Origin: Betaproteobacteria bacterium HGW-Betaproteobacteria-8
GTDB taxonomy: Bacteria; Pseudomonadota; Gammaproteobacteria; Burkholderiales; Methylophilaceae
Direction: 5' to 3'
Assembly: GCA_002842135.1 (NCBI GenBank)
Contig: PHCD01000051.1
Span: forward strand, 1-13,075
DNA length: 13,075 nucleotides
This document shows positions 1 to 6,371 of the stretch, in pieces (the first letter of the stretch is position 1; each line of letters starts with the position of its first letter). The translations under genes were made by a program, and so were the position numbers. Below the pieces are notes generated by a model. The model was given only the letters and a program-made list of their open reading frames with translations, searched no databases and was not told where the DNA came from.

Positions 1-10
1 GGGAGTGGGT

Positions 11-1183
11 ATGGTGATGCAGTTGATAAGAAAAATGGGCTTGTTCCTCATCCTGGGGCTCAATTCATTCGCAGCAATTGCGCAGGAGGCCAAGTGGAAT
101 TTGCCCGAGCCGGTCACACCTGTAGCAAAAGATATTTTCCAGATTCACAATCAGTTCATGCTGGTGATTTTTGTGATGTTCATCGTGGTGCTGGCCATCA
201 TGATCTATTCGATAATCAAACATCGCAAGAGCCGCGGACATAAGGCTGCGGATTTTACCGGGCCGACGACCAAGTCGCAGATCGCCTGGACGCTGGTGCC
301 ATTCGCCATCCTGCTTTATATCGACTTCATTCTCATGGGTATTCCTGCGGTTCACAGTATCCAGCTGATGGAAGATACCAAGCAGGGCGCGGACATGGTG
401 GTGAAGATCACGGGCTCGCAATGGCGCTGGCAATACGAGTATATGGACGGCGATGCTGAGGGTATCAAGTTCGTCAGCAACCTGACGACGCCACAGGATC
501 AGATCAACAATCAGGCTGAAAAAGGCGAGAACTACCTGCTTGAGGTCGATAACCATTTCGTGGTGCCGGTCGACAAGAAGGTGCGTGTGCTGATTACGGC
601 CAATGACGTGATCCATACCTGGTGGGTGCCGGCTTTCGGTTCCGCTCGCGATGCGATCCCGGGCTTTCTGCGTGAGACCTGGATTGAGGTGGAGAAGCCG
701 GGGACTTACAGGGGGCAATGCAAGGAACTCTGCGGCAAGGGTCATGGCTTCATGCCCATCGTCGTTGATGCCGTGCCGGAGGAAGAGTTCAAGGCCTGGG
801 TAGTTGCCAAGAAGGGTGAGATGGACGCGGCCACCGCCGGTGCGGATAAGGAGTGGACCAAGGAAGAGCTGATTGCGCACGGTAAAGGTGTTTATGAGAA
901 GAACTGTGCCGTATGCCACCAGGCGAATGGTCAGGGCTTGCCGCCAGCGTTCCCGCCATTAACCGGCAGCAAAATCGTGGCAGGGCCGAATTTTGATGCC
1001 GATGGCAAGCTATTGGTAGACAGTCATCTCGACCGCGTCTGGAACGGCAAGAACATCATGCCTTCCTGGAAAGGCACGCTCAACGATGTCGATATCGCTG
1101 CTGTCGTGACCTATGAGCGCAATGCGCTGGGTAACGCCGTTGGTGATGTGCTGCAACCGGCGCAAGTCAAGGCATTACGTTAA
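11..1183 (+). CDS. ctaC: Cytochrome c oxidase subunit II with fused C-terminal cytochrome c domain
   Basis: This is the subunit that accepts electrons from cytochrome c through the binuclear CuA centre, in the periplasm. Numbered from the ATG at 11 (390 aa), it has a signal-like hydrophobic segment (about 8-25) and two membrane hairpin helices (about 45-70 and 90-112). A cupredoxin domain follows, with the aromatic QWRW patch near 137 and CuA ligands H202, C237, C241, H245 and M248. A class I cytochrome c domain follows: CAVCH at 299-303, likely Met ligand in NIMPSW at 350. The fusion makes it a caa3-type subunit II. The residue three before the Trp that starts helix 2 is Gln90, where the K-channel entry Glu usually sits (see findings). 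GGGAG at 1-5 is spaced 5 nt from the ATG at 11; GTG at 5 and ATG at 17 are alternatives. ctaD follows after 35 bp. The promoter lies outside the window. Confidence 0.96.
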   Translation: MVMQLIRKMGLFLILGLNSFAAIAQEAKWNLPEPVTPVAKDIFQIHNQFMLVIFVMFIVVLAIMIYSIIKHRKSRGHKAADFTGPTTKSQIAWTLVPFAILLYIDFILMGIPAVHSIQLMEDTKQGADMVVKITGSQWRWQYEYMDGDAEGIKFVSNLTTPQDQINNQAEKGENYLLEVDNHFVVPVDKKVRVLITANDVIHTWWVPAFGSARDAIPGFLRETWIEVEKPGTYRGQCKELCGKGHGFMPIVVDAVPEEEFKAWVVAKKGEMDAATAGADKEWTKEELIAHGKGVYEKNCAVCHQANGQGLPPAFPPLTGSKIVAGPNFDADGKLLVDSHLDRVWNGKNIMPSWKGTLNDVDIAAVVTYERNALGNAVGDVLQPAQVKALR

Positions 1184-1218
1184 AAAACCGATCAAGTTTT
1201 GGGGTTAAGGAGAAAGCA

Positions 1219-2811
1219 ATGAGTTATGCAAGCACTGCGGGCCATGACGAACATCATGACCACCCAACCGGCATCCTGCGTTGGTTGACCACGACTAACC
1301 ACAAAGATATCGGGACGATGTATCTGATCTTTTCGCTCATCATGTTTATGGTGGGCGGCTTCATGATTCTTGCCGTGCGTGTGGAGTTGTTCCAGCCCGG
1401 CTTGCAACTGATGCAGCCCGAGTTTTACAACCAGCTGATCGGCGTGCACGCGCTGGTCATGATCTTTGCGGCGTTGATGCCGGCGGCTACCGGCTTTGCC
1501 AACTGGATGCTACCTCTGCAGCTCGGGGCACCCGATATGGCGCTGCCGCGGCTAAACAACTGGGGTTTCTGGCTGCTGCCGCCCGCGGCCATTCTGCTGA
1601 CACTACCGTTTACGCTGGCATTGTTCGGCATTGGTGACGGCGCGATCGCTACCGGCTGGACCTTCTATGCGCCACTTTCGGTGCAGGGTGGCATCGGTGT
1701 CGATTTCGCCATCTTTGCCGTGCATATCCTGGGTATTTCCTCGGTCATGGGTTCCATCAATGTCATCGTCACCATTTTCAATATGCGCGCACCCGGCATG
1801 ACGCTGATGAAGATGCCGATGTTCGCCTGGGGCTGGCTCATCACCGCCTTCCTGCTGATCGCCACGATTCCGGTGCTGGCAGGCGCGGTGACCATGCTGT
1901 TGACCGACCGTCACTTCGGCACACACTTCTTCAATGCGGCCGGTGGCGGTGACCCCATCCTGTTCCAGCATCTGTTCTGGTTCTTCGGCCACCCCGAGGT
2001 CTATATTCTGCTGTTACCGGTATGGGGTTTCATGCCGCAGATTCTGCAGACATTCGCACGCAAACCGATGTATGGTTACAAGGCCCAGGTCTATTCCTTT
2101 TGGGGGATTGGCGTGCTTTCCGTGATCGTCTGGGCGCACCATTTCTTCACGGTGGGTATGCCGGTGCCGGCGCTGATCTATTTCATGTTCAGCACCATGG
2201 CGATTTCCTTGCCGCTGGCCGTGCTTTTCTTCTGCTGGATTGCCACCATGTGGCGCGGTTCGATAACCTTTGAAACGCCCATGCTGTTCGCTGTCGGCTG
2301 GATCATCCTGTTCGGCATCGGCGGCCTGACCGGTCTGGTGCTGGCGGATGTGGCGGCAGATGCGCAATACCACCATTCCTATTTTGTCGTGGCGCACTTC
2401 CACTACACGCTGTTTGCCGGCGGCATCATGGGCATCATGGCTGGCGTGTATTACTGGCTGCCGAAGATGACGGGTCATATGTACAACGAAAACCTGGGCA
2501 AGTTGCATTTCTGGCTGACCGCCATTTCGTTCAACCTGACCTTCATCCCGCAGTTCTTCCTCGGCTTGGCCGGTATGCCGCGTCGCATCCCGGACTATGC
2601 GCTGCAGTTCGCTGATTTTAATGCAGTGTCGACGGTGGCTGCGCTGGTGTTGGGGCTGTCCCAGTTGCTGTTTGTCTACAACATTGTCAGCTGTGCACGC
2701 GGCGGCAAAAAAGCCTCGGACAAAGTCTGGGAAGGCGCAGATGGCCTGGAATGGACGTTGCCATCGCCTCCTCCATACCACAGCTTTACCGAGCAGCCTG
2801 TTATCAAGTAA
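1219..2811 (+). CDS. ctaD: Cytochrome c oxidase subunit I (haem a / haem a3-CuB)
   Basis: This is the catalytic proton-pumping subunit of an A-type haem-copper oxidase (530 aa, normal length). It has about 12 membrane helices. Visible ligands are H77 and H395 (haem a), H393 (haem a3), and H258, H307 and H308 (CuB), with the cross-linking Tyr262 in the GHPEVY motif. D-channel residues are present: D106 in GAPDMA, N113/N114, the S174/S175 pair, N181 and E260. Spacing from D106 to E260 (154), E260 to H307 (47) and E260 to H393 (133) equals that of Paracoccus subunit I as I remember it, so the alignment is gap-free there. At the K-channel positions it has P273, L333 and L336 instead of Ser, Thr and Lys. 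The C-terminal WEGADGLEWTLPSPPPYHSF is typical of proteobacterial CtaD. SD AAGGAGA at 1207-1213 fixes the start. It is cotranscribed with ctaC. Confidence 0.97.
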   Translation: MSYASTAGHDEHHDHPTGILRWLTTTNHKDIGTMYLIFSLIMFMVGGFMILAVRVELFQPGLQLMQPEFYNQLIGVHALVMIFAALMPAATGFANWMLPLQLGAPDMALPRLNNWGFWLLPPAAILLTLPFTLALFGIGDGAIATGWTFYAPLSVQGGIGVDFAIFAVHILGISSVMGSINVIVTIFNMRAPGMTLMKMPMFAWGWLITAFLLIATIPVLAGAVTMLLTDRHFGTHFFNAAGGGDPILFQHLFWFFGHPEVYILLLPVWGFMPQILQTFARKPMYGYKAQVYSFWGIGVLSVIVWAHHFFTVGMPVPALIYFMFSTMAISLPLAVLFFCWIATMWRGSITFETPMLFAVGWIILFGIGGLTGLVLADVAADAQYHHSYFVVAHFHYTLFAGGIMGIMAGVYYWLPKMTGHMYNENLGKLHFWLTAISFNLTFIPQFFLGLAGMPRRIPDYALQFADFNAVSTVAALVLGLSQLLFVYNIVSCARGGKKASDKVWEGADGLEWTLPSPPPYHSFTEQPVIK

Positions 2812-2820
2812 TCCCGGCGC

Positions 2821-2840
2821 GGTACGCGAAGTCGCGTACC
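2821..2840 (+). other. Intra-operon RNA hairpin just after ctaD
   Basis: An uninterrupted inverted repeat has arms 2821-2828 (GGTACGCG) and 2833-2840 (CGCGTACC) around the 4-nt loop AAGT. It starts 10 bp after the ctaD stop. No T-run follows, so it does not look like an intrinsic terminator. By inference it could be an mRNA processing or 3'-end-stabilising structure that sets the ratio of ctaCD to downstream products. Confidence 0.6.
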
Positions 2841-2871
2841 ACGTTGATATGACGCACACAAAGAAAGCGCT

Positions 2872-2985
2872 ATGAAAGATCAGGATAAGGACAGACGTAA
2901 ACGCAGTATCAGGCTTGGATTGATTTTTGGGATGTTGGCGTTAATCGTCTACCTGGGGTCGATGTACATGCTATGGGTACAATGA
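2872..2985 (+). CDS. Small single-pass membrane protein between ctaD and ctaG (cytochrome oxidase small assembly protein-like)
   Basis: This is a 37-residue ORF with a strongly basic, polar N-terminus (residues 1-15, with Lys and Arg clusters) followed by one hydrophobic segment (about 16-36). That predicts a single-pass inner-membrane protein with a cytoplasmic N-terminus. Its TGA stop overlaps the ctaG ATG at 2982 (ATGA), which suggests translational coupling. Betaproteobacterial cox clusters commonly carry a tiny membrane protein in exactly this place, annotated as cytochrome oxidase small assembly protein. The match here rests on size, topology and position, not on a diagnostic motif. A role in assembling or stabilising the oxidase is inferred. 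A weak SD (AAAGAAAG-like purines just upstream) is all that supports the start. Confidence 0.7.
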   Translation: MKDQDKDRRKRSIRLGLIFGMLALIVYLGSMYMLWVQ

Positions 2986-3545
2986 CGCGCATTGAGGCAA
3001 GGCAGGAAGCCAATCGCCGGCTGGGGCTGAAGCTGCTCTGGCTGGTGGGCGGCTCCATCTTGTTTGCTGCCTCGCTGGTGCCGCTCTATGACGTGTTTTG
3101 TACTGTCACGGGGCTTAACGGCAAGACAGCAAACACAGCTGCGCAATCGGTAGCGGCGGTCGATGAGAATCGCTGGGTCAAGGTCGAGTTCACCAGTAGC
3201 GTGATGCCGGGCTTGTCCTGGAATTTTCATCCGCAACAGAACAGCATCATGGTGCGGCCGGGCAAGATCGAGACCGTGCTGTTCGAGGCCCGGAACATGA
3301 CCAATCAGGTAGTGGCTGGCCAGGCAGTGCCCAGTGTAAGTCCGGGTTCGGCCAACACCTATTTGAAGAAAATTGAATGTTTCTGTTTTGTCAGGCAGGA
3401 GTTGCAGCCGGGTGAAACCAGGCTCATGCCATTACGCTTTTATGTCAGTCCGGATCTGCCGGAAAAAGTAGAAGCAATTACGCTGTCCTATGCATTCTTC
3501 AGTGCAGTGAAGAATGCCGAGCAGGAAGAACGCGCAGCCTTTTAA
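2982..3545 (+). CDS. ctaG: Cytochrome c oxidase assembly protein CtaG (Cox11), CuB chaperone
   Basis: Cox11-family proteins are anchored by one N-terminal helix and deliver copper to the CuB site of subunit I from the periplasmic side. From the ATG at 2982 (187 aa, usual length), the helix spans about 14-36. The family motif YDVFCTVTGLNG follows (Cys40), then an immunoglobulin-like domain with PSVSP and the copper-binding CFC pair (C133 and C135) in ECFCF. All three conserved cysteines are therefore present. The ATG at 2982 overlaps the stop of the upstream small gene by 4 nt. An in-frame ATG at 2973 would add three residues and cannot be excluded. The gene lies between ctaD and ctaE, its usual place. 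Confidence 0.95.
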   Translation: MTRIEARQEANRRLGLKLLWLVGGSILFAASLVPLYDVFCTVTGLNGKTANTAAQSVAAVDENRWVKVEFTSSVMPGLSWNFHPQQNSIMVRPGKIETVLFEARNMTNQVVAGQAVPSVSPGSANTYLKKIECFCFVRQELQPGETRLMPLRFYVSPDLPEKVEAITLSYAFFSAVKNAEQEERAAF

Positions 3546-3591
3546 GCTGGGCAAAGATAATAATCAGATAAATAAGTACGGGAGCTAATGC

Positions 3592-4488
3592 ATGGCTACA
3601 CATTCTGGAAATCATTATTTTGTACCCAACCCGAGTCTTTACCCGGTGTTCATGTCGCTGGGTATATTCACGTTGGCCGCTGGTTTCATTTTCAGCATGA
3701 ACGACTTCCATGCAGGAAAATGGGCGATGCTGGCCGGTGCGCTGCTGATCATCCTCATGACCTTCCGCTGGTTGGGGAAGGTCATCGCGGAAAGTGAAAG
3801 CGGTTCTTACAAACACTGGGAAGACAAATCCTTCCGCTGGGGCATGATCGTTTTCATCTGTTCGGAGGTTGCCTTTTTTGCCGCCTTCTTCGGGGCATTG
3901 TTCTACACACGGATGATTTCCGTGCCAGAACTGGCGAACTTCGATCCCGACTTCACCATGTACAAGGATTTTACAGCGGCTTGGCCTTCACTCGGGCCGG
4001 GTGGTGACGTGATCCGTTCAGCCGGCGCTCTGGAAAGCTATGCGCCAAACCCTGATTTCAGCCCGATGGGTGCCTGGGGTCTGCCTGCCATCAATACGCT
4101 GATTTTGTTGACATCCGGCGCCACGATCACCTGGGCGCACTGGGGCTTGGTCAAGAACAACCGCAAGCAACTGGTGCTGGGCATGTTCCTCACGGTGGCG
4201 CTCGGTATCGCCTTCCTGTTGTGCCAGGCCTATGAATATCAGCATGCCTACAGCGAACTGGGCCTGACCTTGGGAGCCGGTGTGTATGGCAGCACCTTCT
4301 TTATGTTGACCGGCTTCCATGGTTTCCACGTGACACTGGGCACCATCATGCTGATTGTGATTTTGTTGCGCTGCATGAAAGGCCACTTTACGCCGGAACG
4401 TCATTTCGGCTTTGAAGGCGTGGCCTGGTATTGGCACTTTGTCGACGTGGTATGGCTCGGCCTGTTTGTATTTGTGTACTGGTTATAA
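3592..4488 (+). CDS. ctaE: Cytochrome c oxidase subunit III
   Basis: Subunit III is the non-catalytic membrane subunit that stabilises subunit I and supports proton uptake by the D-channel. The 298-residue product has seven hydrophobic segments. Family motifs are SEVAFF (91-96, with the DCCD-reactive-type Glu92), TGFHGFHV (240-247) and WYWHFVDVVWL (279-289). A polar loop of about 55 residues (110-165) between helices is longer than in the shortest bacterial homologues; I see no added domain in it. GGGAG at 3580-3584 sits 7 nt before the ATG at 3592. Another ATG at 3588 is in a different frame and runs only 69 codons. A strong terminator follows 13 bp after the stop, so this closes the first cox transcript. 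Confidence 0.96.
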   Translation: MATHSGNHYFVPNPSLYPVFMSLGIFTLAAGFIFSMNDFHAGKWAMLAGALLIILMTFRWLGKVIAESESGSYKHWEDKSFRWGMIVFICSEVAFFAAFFGALFYTRMISVPELANFDPDFTMYKDFTAAWPSLGPGGDVIRSAGALESYAPNPDFSPMGAWGLPAINTLILLTSGATITWAHWGLVKNNRKQLVLGMFLTVALGIAFLLCQAYEYQHAYSELGLTLGAGVYGSTFFMLTGFHGFHVTLGTIMLIVILLRCMKGHFTPERHFGFEGVAWYWHFVDVVWLGLFVFVYWL

Positions 4489-4501
4489 GCTGGGGAGCTT
4501 G

Positions 4502-4536
4502 AAAAGGGGGCGATGCGAGCGCATCGCCCTTTTTTC
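4502..4536 (+). terminator. Strong intrinsic terminator after ctaE, probably bidirectional
   Basis: A perfect 10-bp GC-rich inverted repeat (GGGCGATGCG at 4508-4517, CGCATCGCCC at 4520-4529) is followed on the + strand by six T (4530-4535). On the minus strand the same stem is followed by CCTTTTC, so it could also stop transcripts of the oppositely oriented DUF2909-like gene. It separates ctaC-ctaE from surf1-ctaB. Confidence 0.9.
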
Positions 4537-4544
4537 TGAAAATA

Positions 4545-4744
4545 GGGGTACCTCGAAAACCGTAGCGAGCGACTTGAGTGCAACCGCAAGGGTCATGCCC
4601 ATCAAGTGCCCGCTCCTGCGTCGCGACCTTGATGCCACAAGGCGCACGGAACGGAGAGCCCGAGACATATCAAGTGGATAGGCGAGGGGACGAGTACCGC
4701 GTAACGCAGCAATTGAGGCGCGTAGTAGGTTTTTCGAGGTTCCC
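4545..4744. repeat. About 200-bp element with inverted ends, candidate MITE or dispersed repeat
   Basis: The ends are near-perfect inverted copies: GGGGTACCTCGAAAACC at 4545-4561 and, on the other strand, GGGAACCTCGAAAAACC from 4744 back to 4728 (one substitution and one inserted A in the core). ATA flanks both sides (4542-4544 and 4745-4747), a possible but weak target duplication. The interior holds short repeated motifs: CACTTGAT occurs twice on the minus strand, and CATCAAG pairs with CTTGATG. There is no convincing coding sequence. It fills the gap between the ctaE terminator and the DUF2909-like gene almost exactly. Whether it recurs in the genome cannot be told from one copy. Confidence 0.5.
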
Positions 4745-4754
4745 ATATGTTGAA

Positions 4755-4952
4755 TCAGGAGTGGCCGATCAGGCCGGCAGCATAAGCGAGCATGAGGCCA
4801 AGGAACAGCAGTATGGAGAGCGTGATTCGAACAGTCAGTGCCTTGGCCGTTCTTTCACTGGCGCCTTTATCCTTCGCCAGGAAGAAAAGTGCGGAAAACA
4901 GGCTGCCGACAATTAGTATCAGAACGAAAACGATAGCGAGCTTGATGAGCAT
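4755..4952 (-). CDS. DUF2909-like twin-transmembrane protein
   Basis: This 65-residue protein has two hydrophobic helices (about 1-24 and 42-62) joined by a short charged loop (AKDKGASERT). That matches the DUF2909 or twin-transmembrane family often found beside surf1 in betaproteobacterial cox clusters. The function is unknown, and a link to oxidase biogenesis is inferred only from that recurrent position. The frame extends eight codons upstream to 4976. The ATG at 4952 is preferred because it has a GGGAAGA-type SD about 7 nt upstream on the minus strand and starts directly at the hydrophobic helix. It is divergent from surf1 with only about 41 bp between starts, and convergent with ctaE. 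Confidence 0.75.
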   Translation of the reverse strand: MLIKLAIVFVLILIVGSLFSALFFLAKDKGASERTAKALTVRITLSILLFLGLMLAYAAGLIGHS

Positions 4953-4993
4953 TAGAGTCTTCCCGGTAAGTGTCAATTGATTATGCGACGCAC

Positions 4994-5746
4994 ATGAGTT
5001 ATTTGCAATTTCGATTAGCGGATTACCGTTTTCGTCCTGGCCTGGCCGGAACCATACTGATGCTGATCTGTATTCCGCTCTTTATCAAGTTTGGCTTCTG
5101 GCAATACCACAAGGCTGAACAGAAGCAGATGTTGCAGGAAATGTATGACCAGGCGCTGCTGGCGGAACCGCTTGCCTTGCCGCTGGTGTTCGAAGATATG
5201 CAGCGCTGGCGTTATCGCCAAGTAAAGGTGCTTGGTACATACCGCCCGCAGTACCAGATATTGCTGGATAACCAGGTGGCACAGGAGCGTGCTGGCTATC
5301 ACGTCATTACCCCATTGCAGATCGGCGCATCGGGGAAATATGTGCTGGTGAATCGCGGTTGGGTGCCGGCCAATGCAGATAGAAGTGTGCTGCCCGTGAT
5401 TGAAACGCCGGCTGGCGACCAGGAGATAGTCGGTCAGTTGTGGCTGCCCTCTGACAAGTTCTACAGCCTGGAACAGAAACAGGTGGCAGAAGCAGATGCA
5501 CCATGGCAAACCGTCTGGCAGAACATGGATATGGCCCGTTTTCAGCAGTCGGCGCCGATTGAGGTTTTGCCGCTGGTCATCCGGCTTGATGCCGGGAGCG
5601 CGGCCGGTGGCTACCTGAGGGAATGGCCCAGGCCGGCGGAGCGCATCACGACGCACATAGGTTATGCATTGCAGTGGTTCGGTTTTGCGGCAGCAGCATT
5701 ATTGATTTGGATATTTACCAGTTTCAGACGGCAGGAAAATAAGTAG
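4994..5746 (+). CDS. surf1: SURF1 family cytochrome oxidase biogenesis protein
   Basis: SURF1 proteins help insert haem a into subunit I. The product (250 aa) has the expected two-helix layout: an N-terminal helix (about 16-36) followed by the GFWQYHKAEQK signature (34-44), a periplasmic domain with VLVNRGWVP (117-125), and a C-terminal helix starting at HIGYALQWFGFA (221-232). I chose the ATG at 4994; an in-frame GTG at 4970 would add eight residues unlike family N-termini, and neither has a strong SD. It begins a group running surf1, SCO-like, ctaA, ctaB with gaps of 1 to 9 bp. That group must have its own promoter, since a terminator and an antiparallel gene lie upstream. I could not identify that promoter with confidence. 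Confidence 0.93.
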   Translation: MSYLQFRLADYRFRPGLAGTILMLICIPLFIKFGFWQYHKAEQKQMLQEMYDQALLAEPLALPLVFEDMQRWRYRQVKVLGTYRPQYQILLDNQVAQERAGYHVITPLQIGASGKYVLVNRGWVPANADRSVLPVIETPAGDQEIVGQLWLPSDKFYSLEQKQVAEADAPWQTVWQNMDMARFQQSAPIEVLPLVIRLDAGSAAGGYLREWPRPAERITTHIGYALQWFGFAAAALLIWIFTSFRRQENK

Positions 5747-5747
5747 C

Positions 5748-6368
5748 ATGCAGACAGATAACCCTTTGTTGAACAGCGCAAGCCACCCGAAAAAACCGCA
5801 GGGGAGGAAGATGTTGCTGCTGCTGTTCATCTTCTTTGCCGCACCGTTGCTGCTGGTGATTATCATGCATCAACTGGATTGGCACCCATCCGGCGCCAGC
5901 CGCGGCAACATGGTGTTGCCGGTCAAGCCGGTCGTCCTGCCTGCGGGTATTGCCGACAGCGAGGCGAATGCTGTTTCGGCGGACTTGTTCACGGATAAGT
6001 GGAGCATGGTCTACATCGCCGAGCGGTGCGATGAAGCTTGCGGTCGAAGATTGCATGATATGCGACAGATTCATGCATCAATGGAAAAGCATATTCCGCG
6101 GGTGCAGCGCGTTTTGCTGACTTCCGAAGCGGATGTCAGTGCACTCAAGCAAAAGTATCCTGACCTGGTTGTGCTGAACCAGCCTTCCGCACAGCAGGTA
6201 GGGTTGATGAGGCAATTCGATCTTCCCGATTCCGCCGCCGGTACGGCGCAACGCGTTTACCTTGTTGACCCGCTGTCTTATCTGATGATGAGTTATCCCA
6301 TCGGTATTGCCGCCAAGGATATGCGCAAGGATTTGGGCAGGTTGTTGGCCTATGCCTGGGCGGGGTAG
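5748..6368 (+). CDS. SCO/thioredoxin-fold-like membrane protein of the cox cluster
   Basis: This 206-residue protein has one N-terminal membrane helix (about 21-41) and a periplasmic domain resembling a degenerate SCO1/SenC fold. It contains WSMVYIAERCDEAC with the CxxxC pair C94/C98, and a late strand YLVDPLSYLMMSYP (171-184) like the SCO strand before the C-terminus. SCO proteins need CxxxC plus a His just before that late strand to bind copper for CuA. Here the aligned place reads GTAQR, so the His seems absent, and the Pro after the second Cys is also missing. It probably acts in CuA assembly or as a thiol-disulfide helper, but that is inferred from fold resemblance and position. The ATG is 1 bp after the surf1 stop, which indicates coupling. 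Similar genes sit here in other betaproteobacteria. Confidence 0.75.
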   Translation: MQTDNPLLNSASHPKKPQGRKMLLLLFIFFAAPLLLVIIMHQLDWHPSGASRGNMVLPVKPVVLPAGIADSEANAVSADLFTDKWSMVYIAERCDEACGRRLHDMRQIHASMEKHIPRVQRVLLTSEADVSALKQKYPDLVVLNQPSAQQVGLMRQFDLPDSAAGTAQRVYLVDPLSYLMMSYPIGIAAKDMRKDLGRLLAYAWAG

Positions 6369-6371
6369 TGA

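Noticed and set aside
65..919. Long open frame of 284 codons antisense to ctaC
   Set aside because: Its product is His/Arg-rich without recognisable domains, and it lies wholly opposite a clear gene with all CuA motifs. It is a shadow of GC-rich codon usage.
2014..2859. 281-codon open frame antisense to ctaD
   Set aside because: It has low-complexity His/Gln/Arg composition, no motif and no SD, and lies fully opposite subunit I.
4483..4916. Open frames on both strands across the inverted-end element (87 codons minus, 112 codons plus)
   Set aside because: They run across the terminator, the element and the DUF2909-like gene. Their products are Arg/Ser-rich and domain-free, so the segment reads as a non-coding repeat.
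4970..4993. GTG at 4970 as the surf1 start
   Set aside because: The extra eight residues do not resemble SURF1 N-termini and there is no SD. The ATG at 4994 was preferred, without certainty.
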